Assembly (NCBI RefSeq): GCF_001618145.1
Contig: NZ_LQNF01000030.1
Location: 1 to 57,286, forward strand
Source: Oceanobacillus damuensis
GTDB lineage: Bacteria > Bacillota > Bacilli > Bacillales > Amphibacillaceae
Direction of reading: 5' to 3'
Length of the DNA: 57,286 nucleotides
Shown: piece by piece, positions 44,532-55,030 of the stretch
Numbering within the stretch: the first letter of the stretch is position 1
Layout: every line of letters starts with the position of its first letter
Notes under the pieces: generated by a model
What the model was told of the DNA's origin: nothing
Databases searched by the model: none
What the model saw: the letters and a program-made list of their open reading frames with translations, nothing else
Position numbers and translations under genes: made by a program

Positions 44532-44560
44532 TTGGCAAATGTTATGATAGACCTTATAAT
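44532..44560 (+). promoter_or_regulatory. rsbQP promoter
   Basis: TTGGCA (44532-44537) and TATAAT (44555-44560) with 17 bases between: a good SigA promoter, 57 bases before the rsbQ start. This matches constitutive expression of rsbQP as known in B. subtilis. Confidence 0.75.
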
Positions 44561-44616
44561 ACGTTAAAATTACGTTTGCACTTTAATATAGATATTTAGC
44601 GAAAGGGGCCTTTAAT

Positions 44617-45456
44617 ATGACCGACAATATTTTAAAGCGAAACAATGTAAATGTTATGGGAAAAGGAAAACAGCCTCTCGTATTCGCTCCTGGGTTTGGG
44701 TGTGACCAAACCGTCTGGACCTCCGTATCCGAATCATTCACAAATGATTATCAAGTCATTTTGTTTGATTATGTAGGGTTAGGAAAATCAGATGTAAATG
44801 CATTCGATCCAGAGAAATACAGTGCCCTTTCCGGTTATGCACAGGATGTATTGGATGTCTGCTCGGCCCTGGATTTAAAGGATGCTATATTTGTTGGCCA
44901 TTCTGTTGGCAGTATGATAGGTATCCTTGCATCCTTACAGCACCCTGAGTACTTTTCTAAGCTTATATTGCTCGGACCATCCCCTTGCTACCTTAACGAT
45001 CCGCCAGCGTATTTTGGCGGTTTTGAAAAAGAGGATCTGACAGGTTTGATTGATATGATGGATAGGAATTATATCGGCTGGGCAAATGTCTTTGCTTCCA
45101 CGATCATCAACAATCCGGAGCGGTCCGATGTAGCCAGTGAACTGGAAGATCGCTTTTGTTCTACAGACCCGGTTATTGCCCGTACATTTGCCGAAGCTTC
45201 TTTCTTTTCGGATAACCGTAAAGACTTGCCAAAAGTTACTGTACCATCTTTGATTCTGCAATGTTCGGAGGATATTATCGCCCCTGAAAGTGTAGGCGAA
45301 TATATGCATGAACATCTTCCAAACAGTAAAATTGCATACATGAAAGCAACAGGGCACTGTCCGCATATGAGTCACCCAGAAGAGACAATACAAATGATTC
45401 AAGATTATTTGGAAGGAACTCCATATGAAGCAGTCCCAGAAGGTGGCCTTATTTAA
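44617..45456 (+). CDS. rsbQ: RsbQ alpha/beta hydrolase, energy-stress sensor partner
   Basis: 279 residues. Catalytic Ser96 (FVGHSVGSM), Asp219 (CSEDIIAPE) and His247 (TGHCPHMS) fall at the same positions as in B. subtilis RsbQ. RsbQ is needed for activity of the phosphatase RsbP in the energy-stress branch leading to SigB; it is thought to supply a small ligand to the RsbP PAS domain. KAI2 and D14 hormone receptors of plants are relatives. AAGGGG precedes the ATG. Its stop overlaps the rsbP start by one base (TAATG). Confidence 0.95.
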   Translation: MTDNILKRNNVNVMGKGKQPLVFAPGFGCDQTVWTSVSESFTNDYQVILFDYVGLGKSDVNAFDPEKYSALSGYAQDVLDVCSALDLKDAIFVGHSVGSMIGILASLQHPEYFSKLILLGPSPCYLNDPPAYFGGFEKEDLTGLIDMMDRNYIGWANVFASTIINNPERSDVASELEDRFCSTDPVIARTFAEASFFSDNRKDLPKVTVPSLILQCSEDIIAPESVGEYMHEHLPNSKIAYMKATGHCPHMSHPEETIQMIQDYLEGTPYEAVPEGGLI

Positions 45457-46670
45457 TGGACGAACAATTAAATGATGCCCCCTGTGGATTTCTGAATCTA
45501 TCAAAGGATGGCACCGTACTATCTATCAATCAGACATTAATTCATTTGCTCGGCTACAAAAACACCGATCAGCTTGTTGGACAACATATCAATTCTATCT
45601 TAACAGCCTCCGCTCGTGTTTTTCTTCAGCTTTATTTCATGCCATTGATAATGGTAGAGCATACTGTTGAAGAAATGTACCTGTCGTTGGCACCGAGAAG
45701 TGGTGAGGAAGTACCCGTCCTGATTAACGCTTCCCTAAATAGGAATAACGGAAACACTGTAATCGTATGTGTAATTATTCCAATGCGGAGAAGAAGTGAA
45801 TATGAGAACCAATTGATCATCGCCAGAAAATTGGCTGAAGATGCTTCCAATGAAAAGAGCAAAGCAAACGCCCAATTGGAGACTGCCCTTAAAAAGCTGG
45901 AGGCAAAACAAGAGGAGCTTCTTAAAGTCAATAAGCAAAATCAAAAGTATAAAATAGAGACACAAGAAGAATTGAAGCTTGCCAAGAAAATACAGGAAAC
46001 CTCCTTAACGGCACCAATATACAATGAGAATCTTCAAATTGATTCCTATTACAGGGCATCTAGTGAATTGTCCGGTGATACGTATGGTTTCTATCAAATA
46101 AACAAGCACCAGTACGGGGTAATCCTGCTGGATGTAATGGGACATGGTATATCTGCCTCTCTGATAACAATGTCTCTCCAATCCTTGTTTCAAAAATTGG
46201 TTTCAAAAGGTTCTGCTCCAGATTTCGTCATGAAGGAATTGGATAATCACCTGCACCACCTATTTCAAAGCAATGAAGAAGCCTGGCATTATTGTACAGC
46301 CATTTATCTGCTTATTGATACGAATAAACAGACGATTGAATATACGAATGCCGGCCATCCACCTGCCATTTATCAGGATTCTAATGGAATCCAACAGGAA
46401 TTTGGTGCGATGACACCGCCGATCGGATCATTGGAAGGTATTCATTTTAAATCCGAAACGATTACCTATAAGCCAGGAAGCAAGCTTTTGCTTTACACGG
46501 ACGGTGTATCTGAGCCGCTTGGTTTAACGCGCCTCAGTAGCCTGTTAAAGGAAAATAAATCATTGGCCTTAAATCGTTTTAAAGAAAAGATAATATACTC
46601 CCTTGAAACGGAAGGAGACAATCGATTTAAAAATGATGACCAGTGCTTTATTTTAATCGGTTTAGAATAG
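45456..46670 (+). CDS. rsbP: RsbP PAS-PP2C serine phosphatase
   Basis: 404 residues, as in B. subtilis (403). A PAS domain covers about 5-110 (GFLNLSKDGTVLSINQTLIH), followed by a coiled coil at about 120-175 and a PP2C/SpoIIE domain at about 195-404 with metal ligands in SSELSGDTYGF and LLDVMGHGISASL and the final NDDQCFILI. It dephosphorylates RsbV under energy stress to free SigB. It is translationally coupled to rsbQ. The RsbV-RsbW-SigB operon is not in this window. Confidence 0.95.
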   Translation: MDEQLNDAPCGFLNLSKDGTVLSINQTLIHLLGYKNTDQLVGQHINSILTASARVFLQLYFMPLIMVEHTVEEMYLSLAPRSGEEVPVLINASLNRNNGNTVIVCVIIPMRRRSEYENQLIIARKLAEDASNEKSKANAQLETALKKLEAKQEELLKVNKQNQKYKIETQEELKLAKKIQETSLTAPIYNENLQIDSYYRASSELSGDTYGFYQINKHQYGVILLDVMGHGISASLITMSLQSLFQKLVSKGSAPDFVMKELDNHLHHLFQSNEEAWHYCTAIYLLIDTNKQTIEYTNAGHPPAIYQDSNGIQQEFGAMTPPIGSLEGIHFKSETITYKPGSKLLLYTDGVSEPLGLTRLSSLLKENKSLALNRFKEKIIYSLETEGDNRFKNDDQCFILIGLE

Positions 46671-46699
46671 TAAATATAGATAACCTGAAAAATATACAA

Positions 46700-46742
46700 A
46701 GAGACCCATGGCCGAGAAACTAGTTATCGGCTATGGGTCTCT
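46700..46742. terminator. terminator between rsbP and antiporter genes
   Basis: AGAGACCCAT-G-GCCGA pairs with TCGGC-T-ATGGGTCTCT, between convergent genes. Confidence 0.75.
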
Positions 46743-46778
46743 TGATTAGCTGTCGTTTTTTATCAAAGTTTAACATGA

Positions 46779-48848
46779 CTAATTCCCGTCATAATCTTTC
46801 CTGCGCAATACCTCTTTAGGAACTTCAATTCCTTTGGCGCCCCTTAAATCGATATCCATTTCTTCTCTAGGGTAGAAAATGATGAAACTATCGCGTTTGA
46901 CTTCCGCTAAACGCTTCGGTAATTCCTCAAGCTTTGGATGCCAGGCAACAGTCCCTCTTCTGGCACTTAATATGATGACCAGGTCATCTTCCTTCAACTC
47001 TGCCGAATACCTTTCCTGTAACGCTGTCCAGCCATCGATGCGCTTGAGCGTTGTTGGGGAATTCGGTTTGATTTCTTTCATATGTCTTTCATAAATCTCT
47101 TCTGAGCCTCTGATTACGAATACCATTAACGTGGCGTTGAGTTTAGCTGTCAGCATTTTTATTCTTCTTAATGCATCCTTAAACCCTGGTTTATGATCCG
47201 CTCCGAAAGGAATGATCAGCACAACCCGACTTGTTATGTTCAACGGATGGTCAAGCTTCGTAACCAATATCGTTTGATTTGTCTGGTCAATCAGACGATC
47301 GAGAACACTGCCAAAAAGTTTATTCGAACTTCTTTCAGCGTTCCACCCCATTACAATGGTATTGATTCTCTCTTCCGCAACGGCTCTGATAATTCCATCT
47401 GTTATGTTATTATCTACTTTCGTTACTAGCCTTACCGGAATTTCGGCACTCGATGCGTGTGTCAATGCCTGACCCAGCATTTTTTCCGCCTTTGCGACTT
47501 CACCTTCAACCGATTTTGCATTTTTTGTTACAACGGTTAACGGATATAATGGCTGATCTTCTCCATTTGGCTGTTTAATCATAAATGACAGACTCATTAA
47601 AGCTTGGGCGGTATTCGGGTTGGATAATGGGATTAAAATACGCTCCGGCCCCTGTTTATCCTCGAATTCTTTTGTATCTTCTTCTAATGCTAGCTTACGG
47701 CCATACTTTTCAACCAGATATGGACCAATAAAGCACGTTATCAGAATCATGATAATGACCCCGTTAACAGTTGCCTGATCAAGCAATCCGACTTCAAAAC
47801 CGACCAATGTCGATGCAAGTGTTGCAGCTGCCTGCGGAATAGTGAGTCCGAAAATGACCTCCCTTTCCGTCGGGGTATAGCGATATATTTTGCTGATTAA
47901 TATGGAAGCTGACCATTTCCCAATGAAAACCGCTATCAATATAGCTATTGTTACGAGCCAAGCCTTTGGATCTGTAAATAGAACACTTAAGTCCATCAAC
48001 ATCCCCACAGACAGCAAAAAGAACGGAATAAATAGCGCATTTCCAATAAAACGAATTCGATTCATCAGTGTTCCATGATCAAGTACAAAGCGATTTAATG
48101 CCAACCCTGCAAGAAACGCCCCGATGATTGGCTGCATGTCAATCAGTACGGCGAAACAGGCGGAAATGAACAAAATGACCATTACGAATGTAAAATTTGT
48201 CACACCATCATTCAGGGAATTACGGAAATACCATCTGGATATGATGGGGGTTCCCCAGAGGACAATAAACACAAATACAGTTAAAGAAATAATCATTTCA
48301 ATCCAAAATTGATAGGTTAACTGGCCTTGCGCAGCCCCGGTGATAACAGCCAGAATCAATAAGGCAAGCGTGTCCGTCAATAGTGTTCCACCGACGGCAG
48401 TCGTTACAGCCTTGTTTCTCGTTATTCCAAGCCTGCTGGCAATTGGATATGCCAATAAAGTATGAGATCCAACAATAGATCCGATAAGAATCGAAGCAAG
48501 CAAACTGTAGCCGAGCATCAGACTGACAACAGTTCCGAGAACGAGTGGGATATTGAAGGATAGTAATCCAAACAAGATGCTTCGATTCCGATATTTTTTA
48601 AAGCCATCCAGGTCGAGCTCAAGCCCTGCAATAAAGATAATAAATAAAAGGCCAACCGTACCTAACAAGACAATGGTTTGGTCTCTTTCCAAAAGATTCA
48701 ACCCATTTGGGCCAATAATAACCCCGGCAAGAATCGGCCCTACGATTCCTGGTATTCTAAGTTTGTTCATTAATAGTGGAGATAGAAAAAAGATAACCAT
48801 TGCGATGGCGAAGATAATCACTGGTTCATCTATTGGAAATTGGAGCAT
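46779..48848 (-). CDS. CPA2-family cation/proton antiporter with USP-like tail
   Basis: 689 residues. The first 390 or so form 12 helices of the Na+/H+ exchanger (KefB/NapA-like) fold: RIPGIVGPILAGVIIGPNGL, GLELDLDGFKKYRNRS and SIVGSHTLLAYPIASRLGI, then PIIGAFLAGLALNRF. Residues about 415-680 are two USP-like halves (ERILIPLSNPNTAQALMSLS and VVLIIPFGADHKPGFKDALR), probably nucleotide-sensing. It likely exchanges Na+ or K+ for H+ in salt or pH adaptation. The start is ATG at 48848 with GGAGAG upstream. Confidence 0.88.
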   Translation of the reverse strand: MLQFPIDEPVIIFAIAMVIFFLSPLLMNKLRIPGIVGPILAGVIIGPNGLNLLERDQTIVLLGTVGLLFIIFIAGLELDLDGFKKYRNRSILFGLLSFNIPLVLGTVVSLMLGYSLLASILIGSIVGSHTLLAYPIASRLGITRNKAVTTAVGGTLLTDTLALLILAVITGAAQGQLTYQFWIEMIISLTVFVFIVLWGTPIISRWYFRNSLNDGVTNFTFVMVILFISACFAVLIDMQPIIGAFLAGLALNRFVLDHGTLMNRIRFIGNALFIPFFLLSVGMLMDLSVLFTDPKAWLVTIAILIAVFIGKWSASILISKIYRYTPTEREVIFGLTIPQAAATLASTLVGFEVGLLDQATVNGVIIMILITCFIGPYLVEKYGRKLALEEDTKEFEDKQGPERILIPLSNPNTAQALMSLSFMIKQPNGEDQPLYPLTVVTKNAKSVEGEVAKAEKMLGQALTHASSAEIPVRLVTKVDNNITDGIIRAVAEERINTIVMGWNAERSSNKLFGSVLDRLIDQTNQTILVTKLDHPLNITSRVVLIIPFGADHKPGFKDALRRIKMLTAKLNATLMVFVIRGSEEIYERHMKEIKPNSPTTLKRIDGWTALQERYSAELKEDDLVIILSARRGTVAWHPKLEELPKRLAEVKRDSFIIFYPREEMDIDLRGAKGIEVPKEVLRRKDYDGN

Positions 48849-49004
48849 ACACGGCTCTCCTTTTTTATGGATTGAATTGTATTTTTACATAAACGTATTA
48901 TTGCACATAAACCATATTAAACTAGATGTGACAATATTGCATCTCCCTGCAACATCAAGATTTCATTCACTTTTATATGTAATTGAACTTATTTTGGGAA
49001 AGAA

Positions 49005-49047
49005 AAAGAGAACTCAACGGATAACAGACGTATCCCTTGAGTTCTTC
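49005..49047 (-). terminator. BCCT gene terminator
   Basis: GAGAACTCAACGG pairs with CCCTTGAGTTCTTC, allowing one mismatch. The minus strand continues TTTTTCTTT. Confidence 0.75.
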
Positions 49048-49063
49048 ATGTATGGTTTTTTTC

Positions 49064-50596
49064 TTATATATTCTTAGAAAGTGCAGTCTTCTTTGACTCT
49101 TTCGGCTTTAATTTTTCCTTCATTTTTTCAATTCTTGCGGCTTTATAGAATGAAATAGCCATGAGCAGAATGACAAAGGAAAATGGTAATGCCGATATAA
49201 TCAGAAAGTTTTGCAATCCTTGTGTCCCACCAAAATAAACGATAATTGCGGCCATGGCGGAAAGTATGATCCCCCATATGATTTTCACGCTTCCTTTCGG
49301 TGAAACTGAACCTTTGGAACTTAACATTCCTAAAACAAATGTGGCAGAGTCTGCCGATGTGATAAAGAAAATCGCAATAACGAAAATCGTAATAAATGAC
49401 ATCAACGCGCCTAATGGGTATTCCAGCAGTACCCCAAAGGTAGCTGTTTCAATCGGCAAGTCAGAAAGTACCGCAATTCCGTTTTGCTCGATATTCAGCG
49501 CAGACACCCCAAAAACGGCAAAGAAAATAAAACAGATAATCGACGGAACGAACAATACGCCTATCATAAATTCTTTAATTGTGCGGCCACGTGAAATACG
49601 AGCAATAAAGATCCCTACAAACGGAGCCCAAGAGATCCACCATGCCCAATAGAAGATAGTCCAGGCATTGATCCAGCCTCGTGCGTCATCGTCTTGTGGT
49701 GCCAAGTTAAAACTCATCTCAAAGAAATTTGTGATATAGCTCCCAATGGTATCGACGAACATATTCAGAATATAGATGGTTGGTCCAACGATAAAAAGCA
49801 TTCCCAATAAAAGAAAGCCAAGACCCATATTTACATTACTTAAATACTTGATTCCTTTATGTATACCACTCCACGCTGACACGATGAAAAGAACAGTGGC
49901 AATAATCAGTACGATTAACTGCGTGCCGTAATTCCTGGGAATATCGAATAAGTAATTCAGTCCGGAATTAATTTGGGCTGAACCAAATCCTAATGTTGCA
50001 GCAACTCCCATTACAGTCGCAAATACTGCAAGCACATCAATTAGAGTCCCAATCCAGCCTTTCATTGCTTTTTCTCCAAATAATGGAACGAGTGTGGCGC
50101 TGATTAACCCTGGGTAGTCCTTATGGAACTTAAAATAAGCGAGAACAAGTGCTACAACGGCATAAATGGCCCATGCATGCACACCCCAATGAAAAAAAGA
50201 ATATTGAAGGGATTCATTAATCGCCTGTGCAGACCCAGCTTCCGCATTAGGCGGGGACGTAAACGCATGAGAAATCGGCTCTGCGGTGGTCCAGAACACC
50301 ATCCCCATTCCCATACCAGCACTAAATAACATCGCAAACCAGCTCATTAGATTAAATTCCGGTTTTTCGCCATCCTTCCCAAGCCTTATATCTCCAAAGC
50401 GAGAAAAGATTAAATAGATACAAAATACCAATAAGACTGTGACGAGCAATAAATAATACCAGCCAAAATTATCTGAAAAAAACGCCGTCACGGAGTTTGA
50501 TACGCTCTCCAAATTTACAGGTGCGATAACGCCCCAAATAAGGATTATCAAGCAAAGCGCAACACTCCATAAAAAAACGGGGGTAATACTTTTCAT
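49064..50596 (-). CDS. BCCT-family betaine/choline/carnitine transporter
   Basis: 510 residues with 12 helices. AGMGMGMVFWTTAEPISHA carries the glycine-rich substrate stretch (GMGMGxxFW), and WTIFYWAWWISWAPFVGIF is the BCCT signature. It takes up glycine betaine or a similar solute with Na+ as an osmoprotectant. OpuD is the Bacillus relative, but which solute is carried cannot be told. It fits a salt-tolerant host. It is monocistronic. Confidence 0.92.
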   Translation of the reverse strand: MKSITPVFLWSVALCLIILIWGVIAPVNLESVSNSVTAFFSDNFGWYYLLLVTVLLVFCIYLIFSRFGDIRLGKDGEKPEFNLMSWFAMLFSAGMGMGMVFWTTAEPISHAFTSPPNAEAGSAQAINESLQYSFFHWGVHAWAIYAVVALVLAYFKFHKDYPGLISATLVPLFGEKAMKGWIGTLIDVLAVFATVMGVAATLGFGSAQINSGLNYLFDIPRNYGTQLIVLIIATVLFIVSAWSGIHKGIKYLSNVNMGLGFLLLGMLFIVGPTIYILNMFVDTIGSYITNFFEMSFNLAPQDDDARGWINAWTIFYWAWWISWAPFVGIFIARISRGRTIKEFMIGVLFVPSIICFIFFAVFGVSALNIEQNGIAVLSDLPIETATFGVLLEYPLGALMSFITIFVIAIFFITSADSATFVLGMLSSKGSVSPKGSVKIIWGIILSAMAAIIVYFGGTQGLQNFLIISALPFSFVILLMAISFYKAARIEKMKEKLKPKESKKTALSKNI

Positions 50597-50729
50597 GTTC
50601 TCCTTCCCCTCCCTGTTAATGATTTAAGTGTACGTACTATAATACCCTTAACCACAGAATGTAAACAAATAAACCGTGCGAGGGTCTCATTCCAATGCCT
50701 CTCTCTATATGGCAAGGCCGCGTCATTAA

Positions 50730-50873
50730 TTATTCTTTTTCAAATAAGGCATTACAATAAGCTTGAACCGACCCGGGTAATAAGCGGTAGAACAAACCTT
50801 TGTATTTAAGGTCTAAATAAGTCGCGATGAGGAATAGAGTAAGGAATACAGGCAGGAACAGTTTTTTGTACAT
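50730..50873 (-). CDS. 47-residue single-pass membrane protein
   Basis: MYKKLFLPVFLTLFLIATYL then a charged tail ending ALFEKE. One membrane helix with a basic N-terminus. GGAGG lies 7 bases before the ATG at 50873; the longer frame to 51017 has no such site. No family is recognised. Confidence 0.6.
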   Translation of the reverse strand: MYKKLFLPVFLTLFLIATYLDLKYKGLFYRLLPGSVQAYCNALFEKE

Positions 50874-51000
50874 ATGTATACCTCCATAACGTGATGCTTC
50901 ATTATTGATTGTTATGACTATACTATCATATGAAAGTGAACGGGTCCTGGGATAAGGGCACCATCCCTGGATTTTGCTCATCCTATTATATACCAATGAA

Positions 51001-51034
51001 AAAACCTTTAATCTCATGCAAGATTAAAGGTTTT
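51001..51034 (-). terminator. mqo terminator
   Basis: Perfect 14-bp stem, AAAACCTTTAATCT with AGATTAAAGGTTTT, followed on the minus strand by TTCATT; T-runs on both sides. Confidence 0.8.
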
Positions 51035-51091
51035 GTTTGTATTTTCACTAATTTCCAGGTTTCATAGAGTGAACGAAAATCTCTCTTCCAT

Positions 51092-52600
51092 TCAGGAAAT
51101 GACCAATTCACGTTCTTCCTCTTTCAGGCCAAGTGTTTCTTCAATCGAAGCTTCAATTTCCCTGTAAAGTTCAGGGTTTTCGGAAAGTGACATGCCATAG
51201 GATGGAATCATTTCTTTTATCTTCGGTTCCCATTCTTTCATTTGTTCAGGGAAACCTCTTTCCATTACTTCCAGCATGACATGAACCGCTGTGGAAGCCC
51301 CCGGCGAAGCACCTAGCAATGCTGCGATTGAACCATCCGCTGCACTGATAACTTCCGTGCCGAATTGAAGTGTCCCTTTGCCGCCTTCCTCCGTGTCCTT
51401 GATTACTTGCACACGCTGTCCGGCTACGACGATACCCCAATCCTCGCTTTTCGCCTCAGGGATAAACTCTCGCAATTCTTCCATACGCTTTTCATTCGAC
51501 AATACGACTTGCTGAATCAGATATTTTGTCAGCGGCAGCTCTTTCACACCCGCAGACAGCATCGTTAATAGATTATCCGATTTTACGGAAGTCATCAAAT
51601 CAAGCAATGAACCGGTTTTTAGGAACTTCGGTGAGAACCCGGCAAACGGTCCGAACAATAATGATTTTTTGCCGTCAATAAATCGGGTATCCAAATGCGG
51701 AACAGACATTGGCGGAGCCCCAAGCTTAGCTTTTCCGTAAACTTTTGCATGATGCTGCTCCACGACTTCGGGGTTGTTACATACCATAAACAGCCCGCTC
51801 ACCGGGAACCCTCCGATATGTTTTGACTCCGGAATACCTGTTTTTTGCAATAAATGAAGACTTCCGCCTCCACCACCGATAAAGACAAATTTAGCTGTAT
51901 GGTATTCAATCTTGCCGTTAACCACATCATGTACCTTCACTTCCCATAATCCCTCGCTATTACGTTGGATATCCTCGACAGTGTGATTGTAATTGACATC
52001 TGCACCGGAACGCTTCAAGTGATCAAATAAAGCTCGGGTCAGTGCCCCGAAATTGACATCTGTTCCAGAATCGATTTTTGTGGCGGCTATCGGTTCATCT
52101 GATGTACGGCCATTCATAATGAGTGGCATCCATTCTTTCAATGTTGCCGAATCCTCAGAAAACTCCATTCCCTGAAACAGCGGATTTTTTGATAACGCTT
52201 TAAATCGGTTTTTAAGGAAGTTTACATTGGCTTCTCCCTGGACCATACTCATATGTGGTAAAGCTCTTATAAAACCTTGTGGATTATCAATCAATTTGCG
52301 GTTTACCAAATAAGACCAAAACTGTCTTGAAAGCTGAAACTGTTCATTGATGTTTACCGCTTTGCCTATATCCACCGTTCCATCCGGATTTTCGGATGTG
52401 TAGTTAAGCTCACAAAGTGCAGAATGCCCCGTGCCCGCATTATTCCATTCGTTCGAACTTTCTTCCCCTGCTTTTGCTAGTTTCTCAAACACTCTAATTT
52501 CCATTTCAGGTGCTAACTCCTGCAACAATGACCCCAGCGTCGCACTCATAACACCGGCACCAATTAAGATAACGTCTGTCTGTGTTTGTTTGTCGCTCAT
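51092..52600 (-). CDS. mqo: malate:quinone oxidoreductase
   Basis: 502 residues, full length. The N-terminal FAD motif [16 protein letters not shown] (about 11-26) and [19 protein letters not shown] near 50-68 are hallmark Mqo segments. [20 protein letters not shown] and the C-terminal [20 protein letters not shown] follow. It oxidises malate to oxaloacetate and passes electrons to quinone at the membrane. GGAAGGA precedes the ATG. It is monocistronic. Confidence 0.96.
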   Translation of the reverse strand: MSDKQTQTDVILIGAGVMSATLGSLLQELAPEMEIRVFEKLAKAGEESSNEWNNAGTGHSALCELNYTSENPDGTVDIGKAVNINEQFQLSRQFWSYLVNRKLIDNPQGFIRALPHMSMVQGEANVNFLKNRFKALSKNPLFQGMEFSEDSATLKEWMPLIMNGRTSDEPIAATKIDSGTDVNFGALTRALFDHLKRSGADVNYNHTVEDIQRNSEGLWEVKVHDVVNGKIEYHTAKFVFIGGGGGSLHLLQKTGIPESKHIGGFPVSGLFMVCNNPEVVEQHHAKVYGKAKLGAPPMSVPHLDTRFIDGKKSLLFGPFAGFSPKFLKTGSLLDLMTSVKSDNLLTMLSAGVKELPLTKYLIQQVVLSNEKRMEELREFIPEAKSEDWGIVVAGQRVQVIKDTEEGGKGTLQFGTEVISAADGSIAALLGASPGASTAVHVMLEVMERGFPEQMKEWEPKIKEMIPSYGMSLSENPELYREIEASIEETLGLKEEERELVIS

Positions 52601-52852
52601 TATATCCTTCCTTATCCACTAAATTTACGAAAATATATACACGCTCTTGTTTTCCTGTTTTTAAAAACAAAAGCAATAAAAACCCTTTATCTCTTAATTA
52701 TAAACCTATTCTGTAAATTTTTAAATATTAATTGATTAATTGACGGTAAAAAGGTTGAGATTCCCCATTTACTAGATTAAAAAAATTCAGACAAGAAATC
52801 TTCCAAGTCTTTTGGCAGGCAGTTATGCCGATGCCGTCGGCTGCCCTGTTCC

Positions 52853-53446
52853 TTAATAGTCAATAGGGCTCCATGGAACCTCCTCGCCTTTAGAATCAAT
52901 AGCTTTCATATCTATATTTTTAAAATTCTCAGATGGATGTGGCTTTACTTTATACCATATTGGCGGATAATCAGGTAAATCTAAAACATCTGCTCTTTCT
53001 TCCTTATTATTTTTTAATACAATCGTTTCCACATTGGAATCGTAAATGACCCCCCAATATCCTGCAGCCTCATCTGTCCCTATTCTGGTCCAATAATAGG
53101 GGTTTGTTTCACCAGGGTGCTGCTCAATAGGCGCATTTCCCGACATCGTTGCCACCTTCCACTTACCATTCCATTTTTTCCTTACAACGCTGGAATGAAT
53201 CGCATCCAGATTTTCATTTTGTGTAAAAACCAGAAACGTACCCTTGTCGATTTCTACTGTTTCCAGGATACCTGCCTGCATATCCAAATGACTCGTATTT
53301 GATGTATATTCAAAAATAGCTTCTTCAATAGAATCGCCAGTGACGTTGGAGTCAATAAAGCCAAAGCCTTCTGTCCAAAACCAACCAACTATACCCAGCA
53401 TAATTAAACAGAAAATTACAGAATAGACTATTTTCCTTTTTATCAT
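52853..53446 (-). CDS. hypothetical membrane-anchored extracellular protein
   Basis: 197 residues. One N-terminal helix (about 6-26) followed by an extracellular beta-rich domain: a KGTFLVFTQNENLDAIHSSV segment, then KWNGKWKVATMSG and a TRIGTDEAAGYWGVIYDSNV segment. The end PPIWYKVKPHPSENFKNIDM resembles small Bacillus surface proteins of unknown function. No family name can be given. GGGGGAG precedes the ATG. Confidence 0.7.
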   Translation of the reverse strand: MIKRKIVYSVIFCLIMLGIVGWFWTEGFGFIDSNVTGDSIEEAIFEYTSNTSHLDMQAGILETVEIDKGTFLVFTQNENLDAIHSSVVRKKWNGKWKVATMSGNAPIEQHPGETNPYYWTRIGTDEAAGYWGVIYDSNVETIVLKNNKEERADVLDLPDYPPIWYKVKPHPSENFKNIDMKAIDSKGEEVPWSPIDY

Positions 53447-53562
53447 TTCACTCCCCCTATTTTAATTAAACGACGCTAATCCATTACTTTACGTACAATT
53501 TTCACAATGTTTAGTTCAGCATATCATATGTATTTAATTTTTAATATATTTAGAAACAACAA

Positions 53563-53587
53563 AAACTCGCCTGATTTAGACGAGTTT
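53563..53587 (-). terminator. terminator of the ferredoxin-NADP reductase gene
   Basis: AAACTCG (53563-53569) pairs with CGAGTTT (53581-53587). On the minus strand TTTTTGTTG follows. Confidence 0.7.
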
Positions 53588-53662
53588 GATCTGTGTTTCT
53601 AATAGATGCACCTTATAAATATTGAAGTGCGGGCTTTTATATATATATAACAGAGGCCTTTT

Positions 53663-54712
53663 TTAATTGACCAATCGCTTGACAATCGCGCGATTACGTT
53701 CTTTAAAAATTTCATTATGGGTAGACACCATGCCAATCTTTTCGGCATCCGGCTGTATAAATTGCTTTGCTCTATTGACAGCATTTGCTGCATCCTGGAA
53801 AGCTCCGGCAATAAGATGTAATTTTCCATCATGCTGCAAAATATCCCCTGCTGCATACAATCCCTTAACAGATGTTTCACTTTGGGCATTGCCAGCAATA
53901 AAATATCCTTCTGCCATTTCGATATTCAATGGGCTATTTTCAAGAAGCGAGGTATCACGCTCGTACCCATGGTTAATAATTACTTCATCAATTGGCAGGG
54001 ATAAGGTTTCATTTGTCTGATGGTTTGTCAATTCCACATGCTCAATTCGATCCTTTTTTGATTGGGAGATTAATTTGGTAATGGAGCAGTTAAAATAACA
54101 AACTGCATCACTGTTTATTAATCGGGTAGCTTGGGCCTCATGACCGGATAGGACATCCTTCCGATAAGTCAGATACACGTTTTTGGCAATGTTGACCAAT
54201 TCATTTGCCCAATCAATTGCCGTATTTCCTCCACCTGAGATAATAACGGTTTTATCTTTAAAACGCTGCAGTGATTTCACTGTATAATTTAAATTTGATA
54301 CTTCAAATCTTTCAGCTCCTTCAATCTTCAGCCGCTGCGGATTTAATATTCCTCCACCAACAGCTACAATCACTGATTTGGAGAAATGCTTTTGGCCAGA
54401 AGCTGCCTGCAGCACAAAAATATCCTCATCATTCTTGCTGATTGACTCAATTTTCTCATTCAGCACAACCGTAGGATTAAATGTGAGCCCTTGTTCTGTT
54501 ATTTGATCAATCAGTTTGGCACCTGGTAATGGTGGTAATCCTCCAATGTCCCAGATCATCTTCTCCGGGTACACATGGACCTTACCGCCCAGCACCGACT
54601 GATATTCAATAATTTTAGTTTTCATTTCCCTTAGACCACTGTAAAACGCCGAATAAAGTCCTGCTGGTCCTCCGCCAATCACTGTCACATCAAATAATTC
54701 TTCCTGTTTCAA
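53663..54712 (-). CDS. ycgT: ferredoxin/flavodoxin-NADP+ reductase (YcgT/YumC type)
   Basis: 349 residues. A TrxR-like FNR: FAD motif VTVIGGGPAGLYSAFYSGLR at the N-terminus, NADP motif VIISGGGNTAIDWANELV near 160-177, and GLYAAGDILQHDGKLHLIAG near the C-terminus. It lacks the CxxC pair of thioredoxin reductases. It moves electrons between NADPH and ferredoxin or flavodoxin. The start is TTG at 54712 with GGAGGAG 8 bases upstream; the 41-residue upstream extension would run into a dispersed repeat (MAQGSCPRGSRGPRS) and is rejected. The name follows similarity to B. subtilis YcgT; YumC is the alternative. Confidence 0.88.
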   Translation of the reverse strand: MKQEELFDVTVIGGGPAGLYSAFYSGLREMKTKIIEYQSVLGGKVHVYPEKMIWDIGGLPPLPGAKLIDQITEQGLTFNPTVVLNEKIESISKNDEDIFVLQAASGQKHFSKSVIVAVGGGILNPQRLKIEGAERFEVSNLNYTVKSLQRFKDKTVIISGGGNTAIDWANELVNIAKNVYLTYRKDVLSGHEAQATRLINSDAVCYFNCSITKLISQSKKDRIEHVELTNHQTNETLSLPIDEVIINHGYERDTSLLENSPLNIEMAEGYFIAGNAQSETSVKGLYAAGDILQHDGKLHLIAGAFQDAANAVNRAKQFIQPDAEKIGMVSTHNEIFKERNRAIVKRLVN

Positions 54713-54812
54713 ATTATTCTCTCCTCCAAAACCACGCGATTGATTATCATTCTCAATTATTTCGGGTGAAATGTCAAGAGTTATTTGCATGGAGCGTGGA
54801 CCGCGTGAACCG

Positions 54813-54830
54813 CGGGGACAGGAACCTTGG
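54813..54830 (+). repeat. 18-bp dispersed repeat, copy 1
   Basis: CGGGGACAGGAACCTTGG, with a wider GC-rich match upstream (GGACCGCGTGAACCG). It is inverted relative to 55013-55030. Confidence 0.7.
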
Positions 54831-55012
54831 GCCATTTTTGGTTTTTTGTAGTTCTTGGTAGTTGAGGGAGGTTAGGATTATTATTTACTTTCTATAATAC
54901 TAGGGAAAATGGCAATGAAATTCTGAGCTACATAGAGTTCCCTGCAATCTACCTGGAATACCAAACATATCAAAAATGTTGATTACGCAAGCCCGTTAAG
55001 GCTTAGAGTGGT

Positions 55013-55030
55013 CCAAGGTTCCTGTCCCCG
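55013..55030 (-). repeat. 18-bp dispersed repeat, copy 2
   Basis: CCAAGGTTCCTGTCCCCG, the perfect reverse complement of 54813-54830, with a weaker match extending to about 55045. Confidence 0.7.

Noticed and set aside
44935..45504. 189-codon minus-strand open frame
   Set aside because: It lies antisense to rsbQ, whose catalytic residues and length are fully conserved. No ribosome site and no family features.
48553..49077. 174-codon plus-strand frame
   Set aside because: Mostly antisense to the antiporter gene and runs over the BCCT terminator; composition is that of a shadow.
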